A DNA stretch of 8,728 nucleotides from NCBI GenBank assembly GCA_964411675.1, contig CAYPLR010000046.1:1-8728 (forward strand), given 5' to 3'. A program made the translations under genes and the position numbers. Within the stretch, counting starts at the first letter, position 1. Every line of letters starts with the position of its first letter. The notes beneath the pieces were generated by a model. That model worked only from the letters and a program-made list of their open reading frames with translations. It did no database searches and was not told the origin of the DNA. Positions 1 to 6,593 of this stretch are shown here, one piece after another. Origin of the DNA: JAAYBG01 sp964411675 (lineage in GTDB: Bacteria > Bacillota_I > Bacilli_A > ML615J-28 > CAG-698).

Positions 1-1
1 A

Positions 2-70
2 AGTGATGAATTACTTGCTGACATTCAAGAATTGCTACAGGGAATAAAAAAAATAGCGATAGTAAGCTAA
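2..70 (+). CDS. 3' end of an unidentified upstream gene (partial)
   Basis: An open frame enters from the left edge and ends at a TAA at 68-70. It encodes 22 residues (SDELLADIQELLQGIKKIAI then VS), which look like an amphipathic C-terminal helix. The other two forward frames stop at 6 and 45. A T-run starts immediately after the stop, as expected at a gene end. The fragment is too short to name a family, and its reality rests only on helix-like composition and its position before a terminator-like element. Confidence 0.45.
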   Translation, partial: SDELLADIQELLQGIKKIAIVS

Positions 71-77
71 TTTTTTT
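47..77 (+). terminator. weak terminator-like hairpin with T-run
   Basis: TAGC at 54-57 pairs with GCTA at 66-69 around an 8-nt loop. The flanking A-run (47-52) can extend the stem against the seven Ts at 71-77 across one A/A mismatch. The stem is weak in G/C, but the T-run follows directly and the upstream frame ends here, so it is a plausible Rho-independent terminator separating the upstream gene from the regulator. Confidence 0.4.
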
Positions 78-84
78 AGACTTG

Positions 85-113
85 TTGACTAGTTTATTAC
101 AATATGATATTAT
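85..113 (+). promoter_or_regulatory. sigma-A-type promoter of the GntR regulator gene
   Basis: The -35 box TTGACT (85-90) and -10 box TATTAT (108-113) are separated by exactly 17 bp. The -10 is preceded by TGA (105-107), giving an extended -10 element. Transcription should start at about 119-121, inside the palindromic operator at 115-126, so bound repressor would block initiation. Confidence 0.75.
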
Positions 114-126
114 ATTGTTATAACAA
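110..126 (+). promoter_or_regulatory. operator 1 for the GntR regulator (perfect palindrome)
   Basis: TTGTTATAACAA (115-126) is a perfect 12-bp palindrome lying on the predicted transcription start of the regulator gene. The 16 bases TTATATTGTTATAACA (110-125) occur again in reverse orientation at 904-919, in front of the transporter operon. HutC-type GntR regulators bind sites with GT and AC half-sites around a short core, and this site has GT-N4-AC. Assignment to this regulator is inferred from symmetry, position and the repeated copy. Confidence 0.65.
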
Positions 127-140
127 GTTAGAGGTGGCAT

Positions 141-851
141 ATGGCAAATAGTTCTTTATATTACAAAATATTTGAATATTATAAGAAGATGATTCTAACG
201 AATCAAATGCAAAGTGGACAAAAGATGCCCACAGAACAAGAAGTGTGTGGAATTTTTAATGCTTCTAGAATTACTACTCGCCATGCGTTTGAATTATTAG
301 CAAACCAAGGATTGATTGTAAAGGTACAGGGAAAAGGTACTTTTATTAGTGAGAAGAAAGCAGATATGCAATTAAATGTCTTGCAAGGATTTTCCTTAGA
401 AATGGCTAGTATTGGAAAAGTACCTTCTACTATTTTCTTGAATATTCAATTAACAGTTCCATCTAGAAAAATAGCGAGCAAATTGGATTTATCAGAAGGT
501 AGTAAAATTTACATTTTGGAAAGAATTCGTTGTGCTGATGGCGTTAAAATGGCTTATGAAAAAGTTCACTTACCCTTTCATTTAATTCCCGATTTAGAAA
601 AACATGATCTGACTAAGTCATTATATGCAATATTATCTTCAAAATATCAAATTGAACCTTATAAAGCGAGTCAAACTATTGAAGCTACTCTAGCAAATCA
701 GAAACAAGCAGAAATGCTAGAAGTAAAGGTAAATTCTCCGTTACTAGCAGTTGAACGATTGACTTATAATAAAAACAATCGCCCTTATGAATTTACAGAA
801 AGTTTATATCGTGGCGATAAATATAAATTTAGCGTAACTATGAATAATTAA
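141..851 (+). CDS. GntR/HutC-family transcriptional repressor with UTRA ligand domain
   Basis: This is a sugar-responsive DNA-binding regulator of 236 aa, the usual length for the HutC subfamily (NagR/YvoA/TreR type). The N-terminal winged helix-turn-helix spans about residues 5-70. It shows the family pattern G..MPTEQEV (26-35), the recognition helix around ASRITTRHAF (41-50) and the wing V.GKGTFI (62-69). A linker leads to a UTRA domain (about 80-230) with the characteristic ILERIR (125-130), YEKVHLP (139-145) and a closing RPYEFTESLYRGDKY stretch (214-228). UTRA domains bind small effectors, often sugar phosphates. The start is ATG 141 with ribosome site AGAGGTGG at 130-137. The palindromes at 115-126 and 904-913 suggest it represses itself and the downstream operon. 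Family assignment is secure; the effector is unknown. Confidence 0.92.
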   Translation: MANSSLYYKIFEYYKKMILTNQMQSGQKMPTEQEVCGIFNASRITTRHAFELLANQGLIVKVQGKGTFISEKKADMQLNVLQGFSLEMASIGKVPSTIFLNIQLTVPSRKIASKLDLSEGSKIYILERIRCADGVKMAYEKVHLPFHLIPDLEKHDLTKSLYAILSSKYQIEPYKASQTIEATLANQKQAEMLEVKVNSPLLAVERLTYNKNNRPYEFTESLYRGDKYKFSVTMNN

Positions 852-867
852 TTGAATATTTTAAAAT

Positions 868-885
868 GACCTGCTTAGCAGGTTT
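868..885 (+). terminator. short hairpin after the regulator gene (weak terminator or attenuator)
   Basis: ACCTGC (869-874) and GCAGGT (878-883) form a perfect 6-bp stem with a TTA loop, starting 17 bases after the regulator stop. Only three Ts follow before an A-rich stretch, so termination would be partial at best. It may set how much regulator transcript reads through into the transport genes. Confidence 0.4.
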
Positions 886-947
886 AAAAAATAAAATAAA
901 ATATGTTATAACAATATAACAAATCCACAATTTGTACTATTATTATC
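883..947 (+). promoter_or_regulatory. probable promoter region of the transport/catabolic operon (boxes unclear)
   Basis: The intergenic stretch carries an A/T-rich, UP-element-like segment (883-903) followed by weak boxes. One pairing is TTTAAA (883-888) with TATAAC (907-912), 18 bp apart, the latter inside the operator. Alternative -10 hexamers are TACTAT (935-940) and TATTAT (938-943), but neither has a recognisable -35 at 16-18 bp. A promoter is expected from the operator, but its exact boxes are not settled by eye. Read-through from the regulator promoter is the alternative. Confidence 0.35.
903..922 (+). promoter_or_regulatory. operator 2, upstream of the transport operon
   Basis: TGTTATAACA (904-913) is a perfect 10-bp palindrome and is the core of operator 1. 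Read on the - strand, 919-904 is identical over 16 bases to 110-125. Immediately adjacent, TATAACAA occurs twice in tandem (907-914 and 915-922), offering an extra half-site. It lies 36-55 bases before the first permease start, suitable for repression of the operon. Confidence 0.65.
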
Positions 948-957
948 GAGGTGAAAA

Positions 958-1893
958 ATGGAAAACAATGTAAGCGGTTGCATACAACCACCGAAGAATC
1001 AAAAAAAGAAATGGTATCATTTAACCTTGGCAAAGAAAGAGGCTCTGACTGGTTGGATGTTTATTGCTCCAGTTTTAACGGGTTTTTTAGTCTTTACTGC
1101 TTTCTCAATGTTATATTCCTTGTATATCTCTTTTACGGATTGGAATATGTTAACTACCCCAAAATGGGTTGGATTCACCAATTACATTAATTTATTTACA
1201 AAGGATATTTTCTTTTGGGACTATCTATGGAATACCGTCTATTATGTAATTGCTTTAGTTCCAACCGTATTGGTGATTTCTTTATTCTTTGCTATTTTAT
1301 TGAATAAGAAAGTAAAAGGAATGACTCCTATTTACCGTGCTTGTTTATTCTTGCCTTGTATTATATCAACGGTTGCGATTTCCTTAGTTTGGAAGTGGAT
1401 GTTTAATTCTTCTGAAGGTATGTTAAATGGCATCCTCACCTCTTTGGGAGTTCAAAATCCTCCTGGATGGCTATCTACAACAGAATGGGCAAAAAATTCC
1501 ATTGTCATTATGCGTGTATGGCAAATGAGTGGCTATTACATGATTATGTTCTTAACAGGGTTACAGACAATTCCTGATAATTTATATGAAGCAGCAGAAG
1601 TAGATGGCGCGAACAAATTTCAAAAATTATGGTATATTACAATTCCTTTGTTAAGACCAACAACCTTTGCCATTACCATTCTACTCGTTCTCGAAGCCTT
1701 TAATATTTTTGAAGTCGTATTAATCATGACTCAAGGACGTTTAGGTACTAGTTCTTTGATGTATTATATTTATACGCAAGCCTTCCAAAATTATAAGATG
1801 GGTTATGCAGCAGCCTTAGCTTGGGTATTATTCCTATTGATTTTAGGATTCACAATTCTGCGTTTCGTTTTAAAACGAGAAGAAAAAATGTAG
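958..1893 (+). CDS. CUT1-type sugar ABC transporter permease (MalF/UgpA-like)
   Basis: Integral membrane subunit (311 aa) of a carbohydrate importer. Six hydrophobic segments are visible at about residues 32-58, 93-115, 128-148, 180-202, 236-257 and 283-304, the usual topology for this family. The cytoplasmic coupling (EAA) loop is clear: EAAEVDGANKFQKLWYITIP (211-230), with the conserved EAA...G and ...IP pattern that docks the ATPase. The charged, proline-containing N-terminus (1-30) is cytoplasmic. Start ATG 958 has ribosome site GAGGTG (948-953); an overlapping GTG frame at 951 is rejected because it lacks the family sequence. The second permease follows with no gap. A cre-like site lies in codons 4-9. 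The substrate cannot be deduced from the sequence. Confidence 0.93.
   Translation: MENNVSGCIQPPKNQKKKWYHLTLAKKEALTGWMFIAPVLTGFLVFTAFSMLYSLYISFTDWNMLTTPKWVGFTNYINLFTKDIFFWDYLWNTVYYVIALVPTVLVISLFFAILLNKKVKGMTPIYRACLFLPCIISTVAISLVWKWMFNSSEGMLNGILTSLGVQNPPGWLSTTEWAKNSIVIMRVWQMSGYYMIMFLTGLQTIPDNLYEAAEVDGANKFQKLWYITIPLLRPTTFAITILLVLEAFNIFEVVLIMTQGRLGTSSLMYYIYTQAFQNYKMGYAAALAWVLFLLILGFTILRFVLKREEKM
968..982 (+). promoter_or_regulatory. candidate cre (CcpA) site inside the first permease codons
   Basis: ATGTAAGCGGTTGCA matches the relaxed catabolite-responsive element consensus WTGNAANCGNWNNCW at every defined position, and the stricter TGWAANCGNTNWCA with one mismatch (G at 980). It begins 10 bases into the first gene of the operon. 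CcpA bound here would act as a transcriptional roadblock, a known cre placement in Bacillota. It is a sequence match only; the presence of CcpA in this organism is assumed. Confidence 0.5.
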
Positions 1894-1902
1894 GTGAATA
1901 GT

Positions 1903-2775
1903 ATGGAAGCCAAACTAAAAATAAAAAAGCATATGACATTTAAAAATAGAAAATTAATAGGTAGTATTCTTTATAATGGTTTTATGATTCTATTATGTAT
2001 AACCTTGATATTTCCATTTCTATGGACATTTGCTTCAGCGTTTAAGACAAATTATCAAATTTATCATGAATCAGCCCTGAATTTAATTCCCAATCCATTT
2101 ACCTTTGAAAATTTTATTGCTTTAGCACAAATATATGATATTGGGCGAATGGTATTTAATGGATTATATTTAGCAGTAGTTATTCCAATATGTAGTATCT
2201 TTGTTTCATCCATGGCAGCTTATGCGTTAGCGAGATTGCGTTTTAAAGGGAGTAAAGCAATCTTTATCTTATTATTATCTACCATGATGATTCCTTCCTA
2301 TGTCACTCTGATACCAAACTTTGCGATTATGGTAAAACTTGGGCTCTTAAATAGTCATTGGTCCTTAATCTTACGAGCTGCTTTATCAGGAAGCGTGACA
2401 GCCATCTTCTTATTCAGGCAATATTTCTTATCCATTCCCAGAGACTTAGAGAATGCAGCGATCATTGATGGTTGTTCTTGGGCGGGAGTATTCTTTAGAA
2501 TTATCCTTCCTAACTCAAAACCAGTACTAGCAACGGTTGCCATTCTATCCTTCAGAGGAACCTGGAATGCCTATTTGTGGCCTTCGATTATCTTACAACA
2601 GGATGCCCAATGGACATGGACTTTAGGATTAAAGCTATTATCGGAATGGGAAACCAGCCAATCAATATTAATGGCAGGTTCAGTTATTTCTATTCTACCA
2701 ATCTTAATTATTTATATTATTTTCCAAAAACAATTTGTGAATACACAAATGAGTTCGGGTTTTACGGGAACATAA
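1903..2775 (+). CDS. CUT1-type sugar ABC transporter permease (MalG/UgpE-like)
   Basis: Second membrane subunit (290 aa), partner of the preceding permease. The N-terminal segment with FPFLWTFASAFK (about 37-48) is typical of MalG-like proteins, followed by NPFTFENF. Further hydrophobic segments lie at about 85-110, 118-142, 150-172, 206-226 and 258-276. The EAA loop is ENAAIIDGCSWAGVFFRIIL (183-202), followed by P203. A GTG at 1894 directly after the previous stop would add three residues. I prefer ATG 1903 because AGGTGA (1892-1897) overlapping the previous stop is then a well-placed ribosome site 5 bases upstream. The near-zero spacing indicates translational coupling. The C-terminus QMSSGFTGT resembles the (G)GxxxG-type tail common in MalG-like permeases. 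Confidence 0.92.
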   Translation: MEAKLKIKKHMTFKNRKLIGSILYNGFMILLCITLIFPFLWTFASAFKTNYQIYHESALNLIPNPFTFENFIALAQIYDIGRMVFNGLYLAVVIPICSIFVSSMAAYALARLRFKGSKAIFILLLSTMMIPSYVTLIPNFAIMVKLGLLNSHWSLILRAALSGSVTAIFLFRQYFLSIPRDLENAAIIDGCSWAGVFFRIILPNSKPVLATVAILSFRGTWNAYLWPSIILQQDAQWTWTLGLKLLSEWETSQSILMAGSVISILPILIIYIIFQKQFVNTQMSSGFTGT

Positions 2776-2786
2776 ACAGTCCACTA

Positions 2787-2801
2787 CTTCTCAAAGAGAA
2801 G
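2787..2801 (+). promoter_or_regulatory. short intergenic hairpin before the binding-protein gene
   Basis: CTTCTC (2787-2792) and GAGAAG (2796-2801) form a perfect 6-bp stem with an AAA loop. An A-rich tract follows rather than Ts, so it is not a terminator. It sits 25 bases before the highly expressed type of gene in such operons and could protect a processed mRNA 5' end. That role is inference only. Confidence 0.35.
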
Positions 2802-2826
2802 AAAAATAAAAACATGGAGGAAAAAA

Positions 2827-4122
2827 ATGAAAAAACTAGTTTTAATTTTGACGTTCTTATTTGCTCTTACAGTATTTGTAGGATGCGATAAAGATCCAAA
2901 TCAAAATGGTGGAGAATTGACTAAGGATGCTACAGTTAATGTATATTCTTGGTGGGATCCAGCACATGATGGTTTAACAGGATTGAAAGCAGGATTTGAA
3001 GAAAAGTATGCAGAGTATAATGTTACATTAAACTTTGTAAAGATTTCAAATTACTATCAAACAATGTTAACAAAACTTGCTGGTGCTATGCTTGCTGGTG
3101 GTAGCTCAGAACAAATCGATGTTATGATGTTAGCATCAGATAAAATTCCTTTGTTCGCATCGAATGGAACAATCCTTGCATTGGATGATTTTGTAACCGA
3201 TGAGTATCTAAATGATTTATATCCTTCAGTAAGAGAAGGTCTACATTATGAAGATAGCGTATACGCTGTTGCTCGTGACGTTACAACTAAATGTATGATG
3301 TTGAATGTTGATTTATTCAATAAATACGGAATTGATTTACCTGATGATGATTGGACAGTAGAAGATTTTAAGAATATTTGCTTACAATTTGCTGAAGAGA
3401 CAGACAATGTTTGGGGATATTCTTTTGATTCTAACCCAGATCCAGTTTATGTTTGGTTCTATTTGTTCGGTGGAAAATACTTTGATGCTGCCAAGAATGA
3501 AAGTTTACTAAACAGTGAAGGCTCAAAAGCCGGTGTGAAGTTCTTATATGATTTAATTGCAAAAGATGGAGTTATGTCATTATCAGAAACATTAGAACAT
3601 GGTGGATTCAGTGCTTCCTTCTCTGGTGGTTATGCTGCTATGATTTCTGGTGGTCTATCACAAGTAAACACTGTTGAAACAGCAGGAGCTAACTTTGTTG
3701 TTCGTCCTTTACCAATTGGAACAAGTGGTGAGAATACTTCTCATACCTTCTTAAATTGCTGGACAATTCCTTCTTGCACATCAAATTCTGCTTGGGCATG
3801 GAAAGTATTGGAATACTTCTCAGGTCCAGAAGGACAAGCAATCGCTTGTGGTGCTGGTATGGGATTACCTGGTTCATCAACTGCGGATATTGCTAGTTGG
3901 ATCGCTGAAAAACCTTATCGTCAATATTTCGTTGATGCTCTAAGCTATCCAGGAACACTTCCATATCCAACAGATACTTTTGGTCCTAACTGGCAAACAT
4001 ATTTCAAGACATTAATGGATACCACTTTCTGGGATGCAAAAGATCTAACAAGTGCTGATATTGATTCAAAAATAGTAGCAGTTAATGACAAATTAACTTA
4101 TTATTTAATGGGTGGGTCATAA
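2827..4122 (+). CDS. extracellular sugar-binding lipoprotein of the CUT1 ABC importer
   Basis: Solute-binding protein (431 aa) that captures the substrate outside the membrane and delivers it to the two permeases. The signal has KK at 2-3, a hydrophobic core (4-18) and a lipobox ending VGC, with Cys20 as the lipidated residue; Phe at -3 is slightly unusual. A polar linker follows (21-35). The mature protein shows family 1 features: VNVYSWWDP (37-45), an AGGSSEQIDVMML region (90-102), WTVEDF (176-181), and FSGGYAAMISGG (265-276) near the hinge. Many Trp and Tyr residues (42, 43, 176, 196, 210, 312) are available for sugar stacking. GGAGG (2816-2820) is a near-ideal ribosome site 6 bases before the ATG. 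The gene is richer in GCT and GGT codons than its neighbours, fitting high expression. A strong hairpin follows the stop. Confidence 0.93.
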   Translation: MKKLVLILTFLFALTVFVGCDKDPNQNGGELTKDATVNVYSWWDPAHDGLTGLKAGFEEKYAEYNVTLNFVKISNYYQTMLTKLAGAMLAGGSSEQIDVMMLASDKIPLFASNGTILALDDFVTDEYLNDLYPSVREGLHYEDSVYAVARDVTTKCMMLNVDLFNKYGIDLPDDDWTVEDFKNICLQFAEETDNVWGYSFDSNPDPVYVWFYLFGGKYFDAAKNESLLNSEGSKAGVKFLYDLIAKDGVMSLSETLEHGGFSASFSGGYAAMISGGLSQVNTVETAGANFVVRPLPIGTSGENTSHTFLNCWTIPSCTSNSAWAWKVLEYFSGPEGQAIACGAGMGLPGSSTADIASWIAEKPYRQYFVDALSYPGTLPYPTDTFGPNWQTYFKTLMDTTFWDAKDLTSADIDSKIVAVNDKLTYYLMGGS

Positions 4123-4142
4123 AAAGTAACAATTTAAATACG

Positions 4143-4174
4143 ATACCAAGTGCCTATCACATGGCACTTGGTAT
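4143..4174 (+). terminator. strong 12-bp hairpin between transport and catabolic genes (partial terminator / mRNA stabiliser)
   Basis: ATACCAAGTGCC (4143-4154) pairs perfectly with GGCACTTGGTAT (4163-4174) around an 8-nt loop. It starts 20 bases after the binding-protein stop. The bases after it are TAATCATTAAAGG, with no T-run, so it is not a full Rho-independent terminator. A stem at this place can block 3' exonucleases and keep the binding-protein message more abundant than the downstream enzyme message. No convincing promoter is seen between it and the next start, so transcription probably continues through. Confidence 0.6.
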
Positions 4175-4195
4175 TAATCATTAAAGGATAAAGAT

Positions 4196-4927
4196 ATGGA
4201 TTATAAAGAATTTACTTGTAAAGTAACAGAACTTATTAATATAATAGATGTTGAAGAAACAGAACATATCAACCAAGCTGCATTGATCATTTATCATGCG
4301 ATGCGTAAAAAAGGGTTATTACATATTTTTTGTACTGGACATTCTCATATGATCGCAGAAGAGATGTTTTATCGTGCTGGAGGTTTAATTCAAGTAAATC
4401 CCATTTTGGAACCTTTCTTAATGCAACACGAAGGAGCAGCACGAAGTACGAAATTTGAACGTTTACCAGGAATCGCAAAAATAATTTTTGATAGCGTTGT
4501 TAAATTACCGTTTGAACCTTTTTTAATTGTATCCAATTCAGGAATTAATGCTGTTCCGATTGAAATGGCAGAATGTGCGAAAGTCAATCAAAATCCTGTG
4601 ATTGTTATTACTAGTAAAAAAGTTTCGGAGGGATTAGATTCGAGAGTTTCTTCAGGAAAACATTTGTTTGAACTAGCAGATGTGGTAATTGATAATCATG
4701 CTCCGATTGGAGATGGAATCATCGTTACACAATATGGAAATATTGGGGCTGTTTCAACAATCGCTAGTGCTTATATTGCCCAGCGATTGGTACTGGCCAT
4801 TATTTCTCATTATGAAACAGATGGTATTACTCCCACTATTTACAAAAGTGCAAATATTAATGGTGGAGATGAACATAATAAAGGATTATATGATGAATAC
4901 GAAAAAAGAATTAGGAGCTTGTACTGA
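4196..4927 (+). CDS. SIS-domain phosphosugar-binding protein, COG4821/UPF0309-like (SIS1)
   Basis: Cytoplasmic protein of 243 aa with one sugar-isomerase (SIS) domain, which in other families binds a sugar phosphate for isomerisation, deamination or ether cleavage. The family is recognised from memory by CTGHSHM (46-52), EEMFYRAGG (55-63), SNSGINAVPIEMA (113-125, the SIS S-x-SG turn) and the C-terminal GGDEHN (223-228). Its exact reaction is, to my knowledge, not established. It is too short and lacks the sequence pattern for MurQ etherase, and it is not NagB-like. Start ATG 4196 has AAAGGA (4183-4188). Its TGA stop shares the A with the kinase ATG (TGATG), giving tight translational coupling. 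A second, divergent copy lies beyond the kinase. Confidence 0.85.
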   Translation: MDYKEFTCKVTELINIIDVEETEHINQAALIIYHAMRKKGLLHIFCTGHSHMIAEEMFYRAGGLIQVNPILEPFLMQHEGAARSTKFERLPGIAKIIFDSVVKLPFEPFLIVSNSGINAVPIEMAECAKVNQNPVIVITSKKVSEGLDSRVSSGKHLFELADVVIDNHAPIGDGIIVTQYGNIGAVSTIASAYIAQRLVLAIISHYETDGITPTIYKSANINGGDEHNKGLYDEYEKRIRSLY

Positions 4928-5850
4928 TGAAAAAATACTTAGTTGTTGATAGTGGTGGAACAAAATCAATTGCTGCAGTTTTTACTGAAACTGGCCAGGT
5001 TCTTGGTCGTGGACTAGCTGGTGGTGGAAATGCTAGACTGTCATCGTATAAAATTGCCTTAGGAAATGTCTTGAAAGCCTGTGATATGGCATTAAATGAA
5101 GCAAATGTTTTTGCTTCAGAAATTGAATATTGTAATTTATTCATTCCTGGTTTTAGAGAATGCTTAGAAGAATTCGAAGAAATTATAGGGATTAAAAGTA
5201 AAATTATGCATGAAAGCGATGAACTAAAATTTTCAGCGTTTAAAGATGAAGATGGCGTCGTTGTTCTTGCTGGAACAGGTAGCTTTGCTACCGCTTATAT
5301 CGGTAGCAAATACTATACTGTTGGTGGATGGGGAACCCTAATGGGTGATGAAGGAAGTGGTTATCACATTGGAGTCATGGCACTAAAGGAATGTGCGAAA
5401 AACTTTGATGATAATAAGAGAACACCATTACTAGCTGAAGTAATGAAATATTTTGAAATAGAAGATTTTAGTATTTTAAGAAGAGCAATTTACCTGGAAA
5501 CTAACCAGCGAGAAAAAGCGGCTTCCCTATCTCCTTTGGTATGCCAATTGGCAGCAACAGGAGATGAAGCTTCGATCAAAATTATTGAAGAAGCAACCAA
5601 AGAAATGGCTAATTTAGCGCATCGCGCTTATGTAAAGAGTGGCACGAATCGTCGCTTACCTGTTGCTTTAACAGGGGGAGTCCATAAAGCGGGAAAAATT
5701 GTGATTGATTTATTCCGTAAAAAGGTGGATGAAATTAGCAATGGACAATTATTTTATATTGAAAATAAGTTAGATGTCATTTATGGAGCAATATTAAAAA
5801 CATTGTTTGATGAAGGCATTGATATTGATAAAATAGAGTTTGAGGTGTAA
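4927..5850 (+). CDS. BadF/BadG/BcrA/BcrD-type sugar kinase, N-acetylglucosamine kinase-like
   Basis: ATP-dependent kinase (307 aa) of the ASKHA fold, most like the N-acetylglucosamine/N-acetylmuramate kinase branch (NAGK, MurK) rather than the CoA-reductase activators, because it lacks their iron-sulfur cysteines. Visible motifs: phosphate-1 loop DSGGTK (8-13), GGGN with Asn35 in the sugar-contact position, Asp98 in ESDELKFSAF as probable catalytic base, phosphate-2 LAGTGSFA (114-121), GGWGTLMGDEGSGYHIG (133-149), and adenosine loop LTGGV (248-252). The catalytic Asp context is SDE where relatives usually have NDA. Ribosome site AGGAG (4913-4917) lies inside the preceding gene. It would phosphorylate the sugar released after import, giving the substrate for the flanking SIS proteins. 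Kinase class is firm; an amino-sugar substrate is likely but not proven. Confidence 0.85.
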   Translation: MKKYLVVDSGGTKSIAAVFTETGQVLGRGLAGGGNARLSSYKIALGNVLKACDMALNEANVFASEIEYCNLFIPGFRECLEEFEEIIGIKSKIMHESDELKFSAFKDEDGVVVLAGTGSFATAYIGSKYYTVGGWGTLMGDEGSGYHIGVMALKECAKNFDDNKRTPLLAEVMKYFEIEDFSILRRAIYLETNQREKAASLSPLVCQLAATGDEASIKIIEEATKEMANLAHRAYVKSGTNRRLPVALTGGVHKAGKIVIDLFRKKVDEISNGQLFYIENKLDVIYGAILKTLFDEGIDIDKIEFEV

Positions 5851-5852
5851 TT

Positions 5853-6593
5853 ATGTTAATCGATCAATACTTTGAAGAAATGAAAAAAGTGTTAGTAAAA
5901 ATTGAAAAATCTCAAAAAGATAAAATCATGGAAGCAGCAGAAGTCATCGCTAGCTCTCTTGCTCAGGATGGAATATGGCATATTATCGATACCGGTCATA
6001 TGTTAATGCATGAATGCATCGGCCGAACAGGGGGAATGATGGCCTTACGTCCTATTCGTGTCAATTGTGAAGTAAATAATCCGACACGTTTTCGTAGCCG
6101 TGAAGGAGTACAAAGAATTACTTATGATACCGTGGATGGTTTTCCTCAATTTGTATTAGGACAAGCTAACATCCGCAAGGGAGATGTCTTGATTGTCGGT
6201 TCTGTGTCTGGTTATAATAAACTACCCATAGAATTGGCCTTAGCAGCAAAAGAAATGGGTGTGAAGACAATTGCTTTAACAGCAGTTGAATATTCTGAAA
6301 AATTAATCTCAAAGCATCCTTCCGGTAAAAGATTATTTGAAGCAGCAGATATCGTTTTAGATAACTGCTCTAATTTCTCTGATACCCTGGTTGATGTACC
6401 AGCCATTAATAGAAGAATCTGCCCATCAAGTGGAATTGGTGCTGCCTATATTATGTGGGCTTTACAAGCAGCGGTTGTTGAAAAATTAGTTGCGAAGGGA
6501 TTAAACCCAAGTGTATATATTTCAAATCATATGCCAAATGCAGGAATTCTAAATGATGAGGCTTGGAAAAACTATGAAAAAAATGGCTACTAA
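5853..6593 (+). CDS. second, divergent SIS-domain phosphosugar protein (SIS2)
   Basis: Paralogue of the SIS protein on the other side of the kinase, 246 aa. It aligns without gaps at the first motif (DTGHMLM, 46-52, against CTGHSHM, 46-52) and shares TGG (59-61), the turn SVSGYNKLPIEL (117-128) and SGKRLFEAADIVLDN (157-171). It differs where function is expected: Ser50 is replaced by Met, and the C-terminal GGDEHN is absent, with MPNAGILND (227-235) in its place. An Arg-rich stretch RFRSREGVQR (79-88) replaces the HEGAARST region. The start is ATG 5853, with GAGGTG (5842-5847) inside the kinase's last codons. It could be a separate enzyme, the partner in a mixed oligomer, or a sensor of the sugar phosphate. 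The SIS fold is secure; the function is open. Confidence 0.83.
   Translation: MLIDQYFEEMKKVLVKIEKSQKDKIMEAAEVIASSLAQDGIWHIIDTGHMLMHECIGRTGGMMALRPIRVNCEVNNPTRFRSREGVQRITYDTVDGFPQFVLGQANIRKGDVLIVGSVSGYNKLPIELALAAKEMGVKTIALTAVEYSEKLISKHPSGKRLFEAADIVLDNCSNFSDTLVDVPAINRRICPSSGIGAAYIMWALQAAVVEKLVAKGLNPSVYISNHMPNAGILNDEAWKNYEKNGY

Noticed and set aside
951..1190. GTG-started open frame overlapping the first permease start (79 aa)
   Set aside because: It uses a different frame inside the permease gene, has no family features, and the GAGGTG ribosome site is better placed for ATG 958.
1894..1902. GTG start for the second permease
   Set aside because: AGGTGA at 1892-1897 overlaps that GTG and so cannot serve it, but is well spaced for ATG 1903.
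2577..2891. Open frame spanning the end of the second permease and the start of the binding protein (104 aa)
   Set aside because: It is out of frame with two well-supported genes, has low-quality sequence and lacks its own ribosome site.
4689..4949. Forward open frame (86 aa) inside the end of SIS1
   Set aside because: It is a shadow frame fully overlapping SIS1 and the kinase start, with no ribosome site or recognisable sequence.
4927..5850. Kinase gene as an activator of benzoyl-CoA or 2-hydroxyacyl-CoA reductase
   Set aside because: It belongs to the same superfamily, but the cysteines that bind the iron-sulfur cluster are missing and the neighbours are sugar genes.
4196..6593. Either SIS protein as MurQ (MurNAc-6-P etherase) or NagB
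   Set aside because: Both are about 245 aa with TGH and SGxN motifs of the COG4821 type, and they lack the MurQ-type GxGTSGR loop. NagB is not a SIS protein of this pattern.
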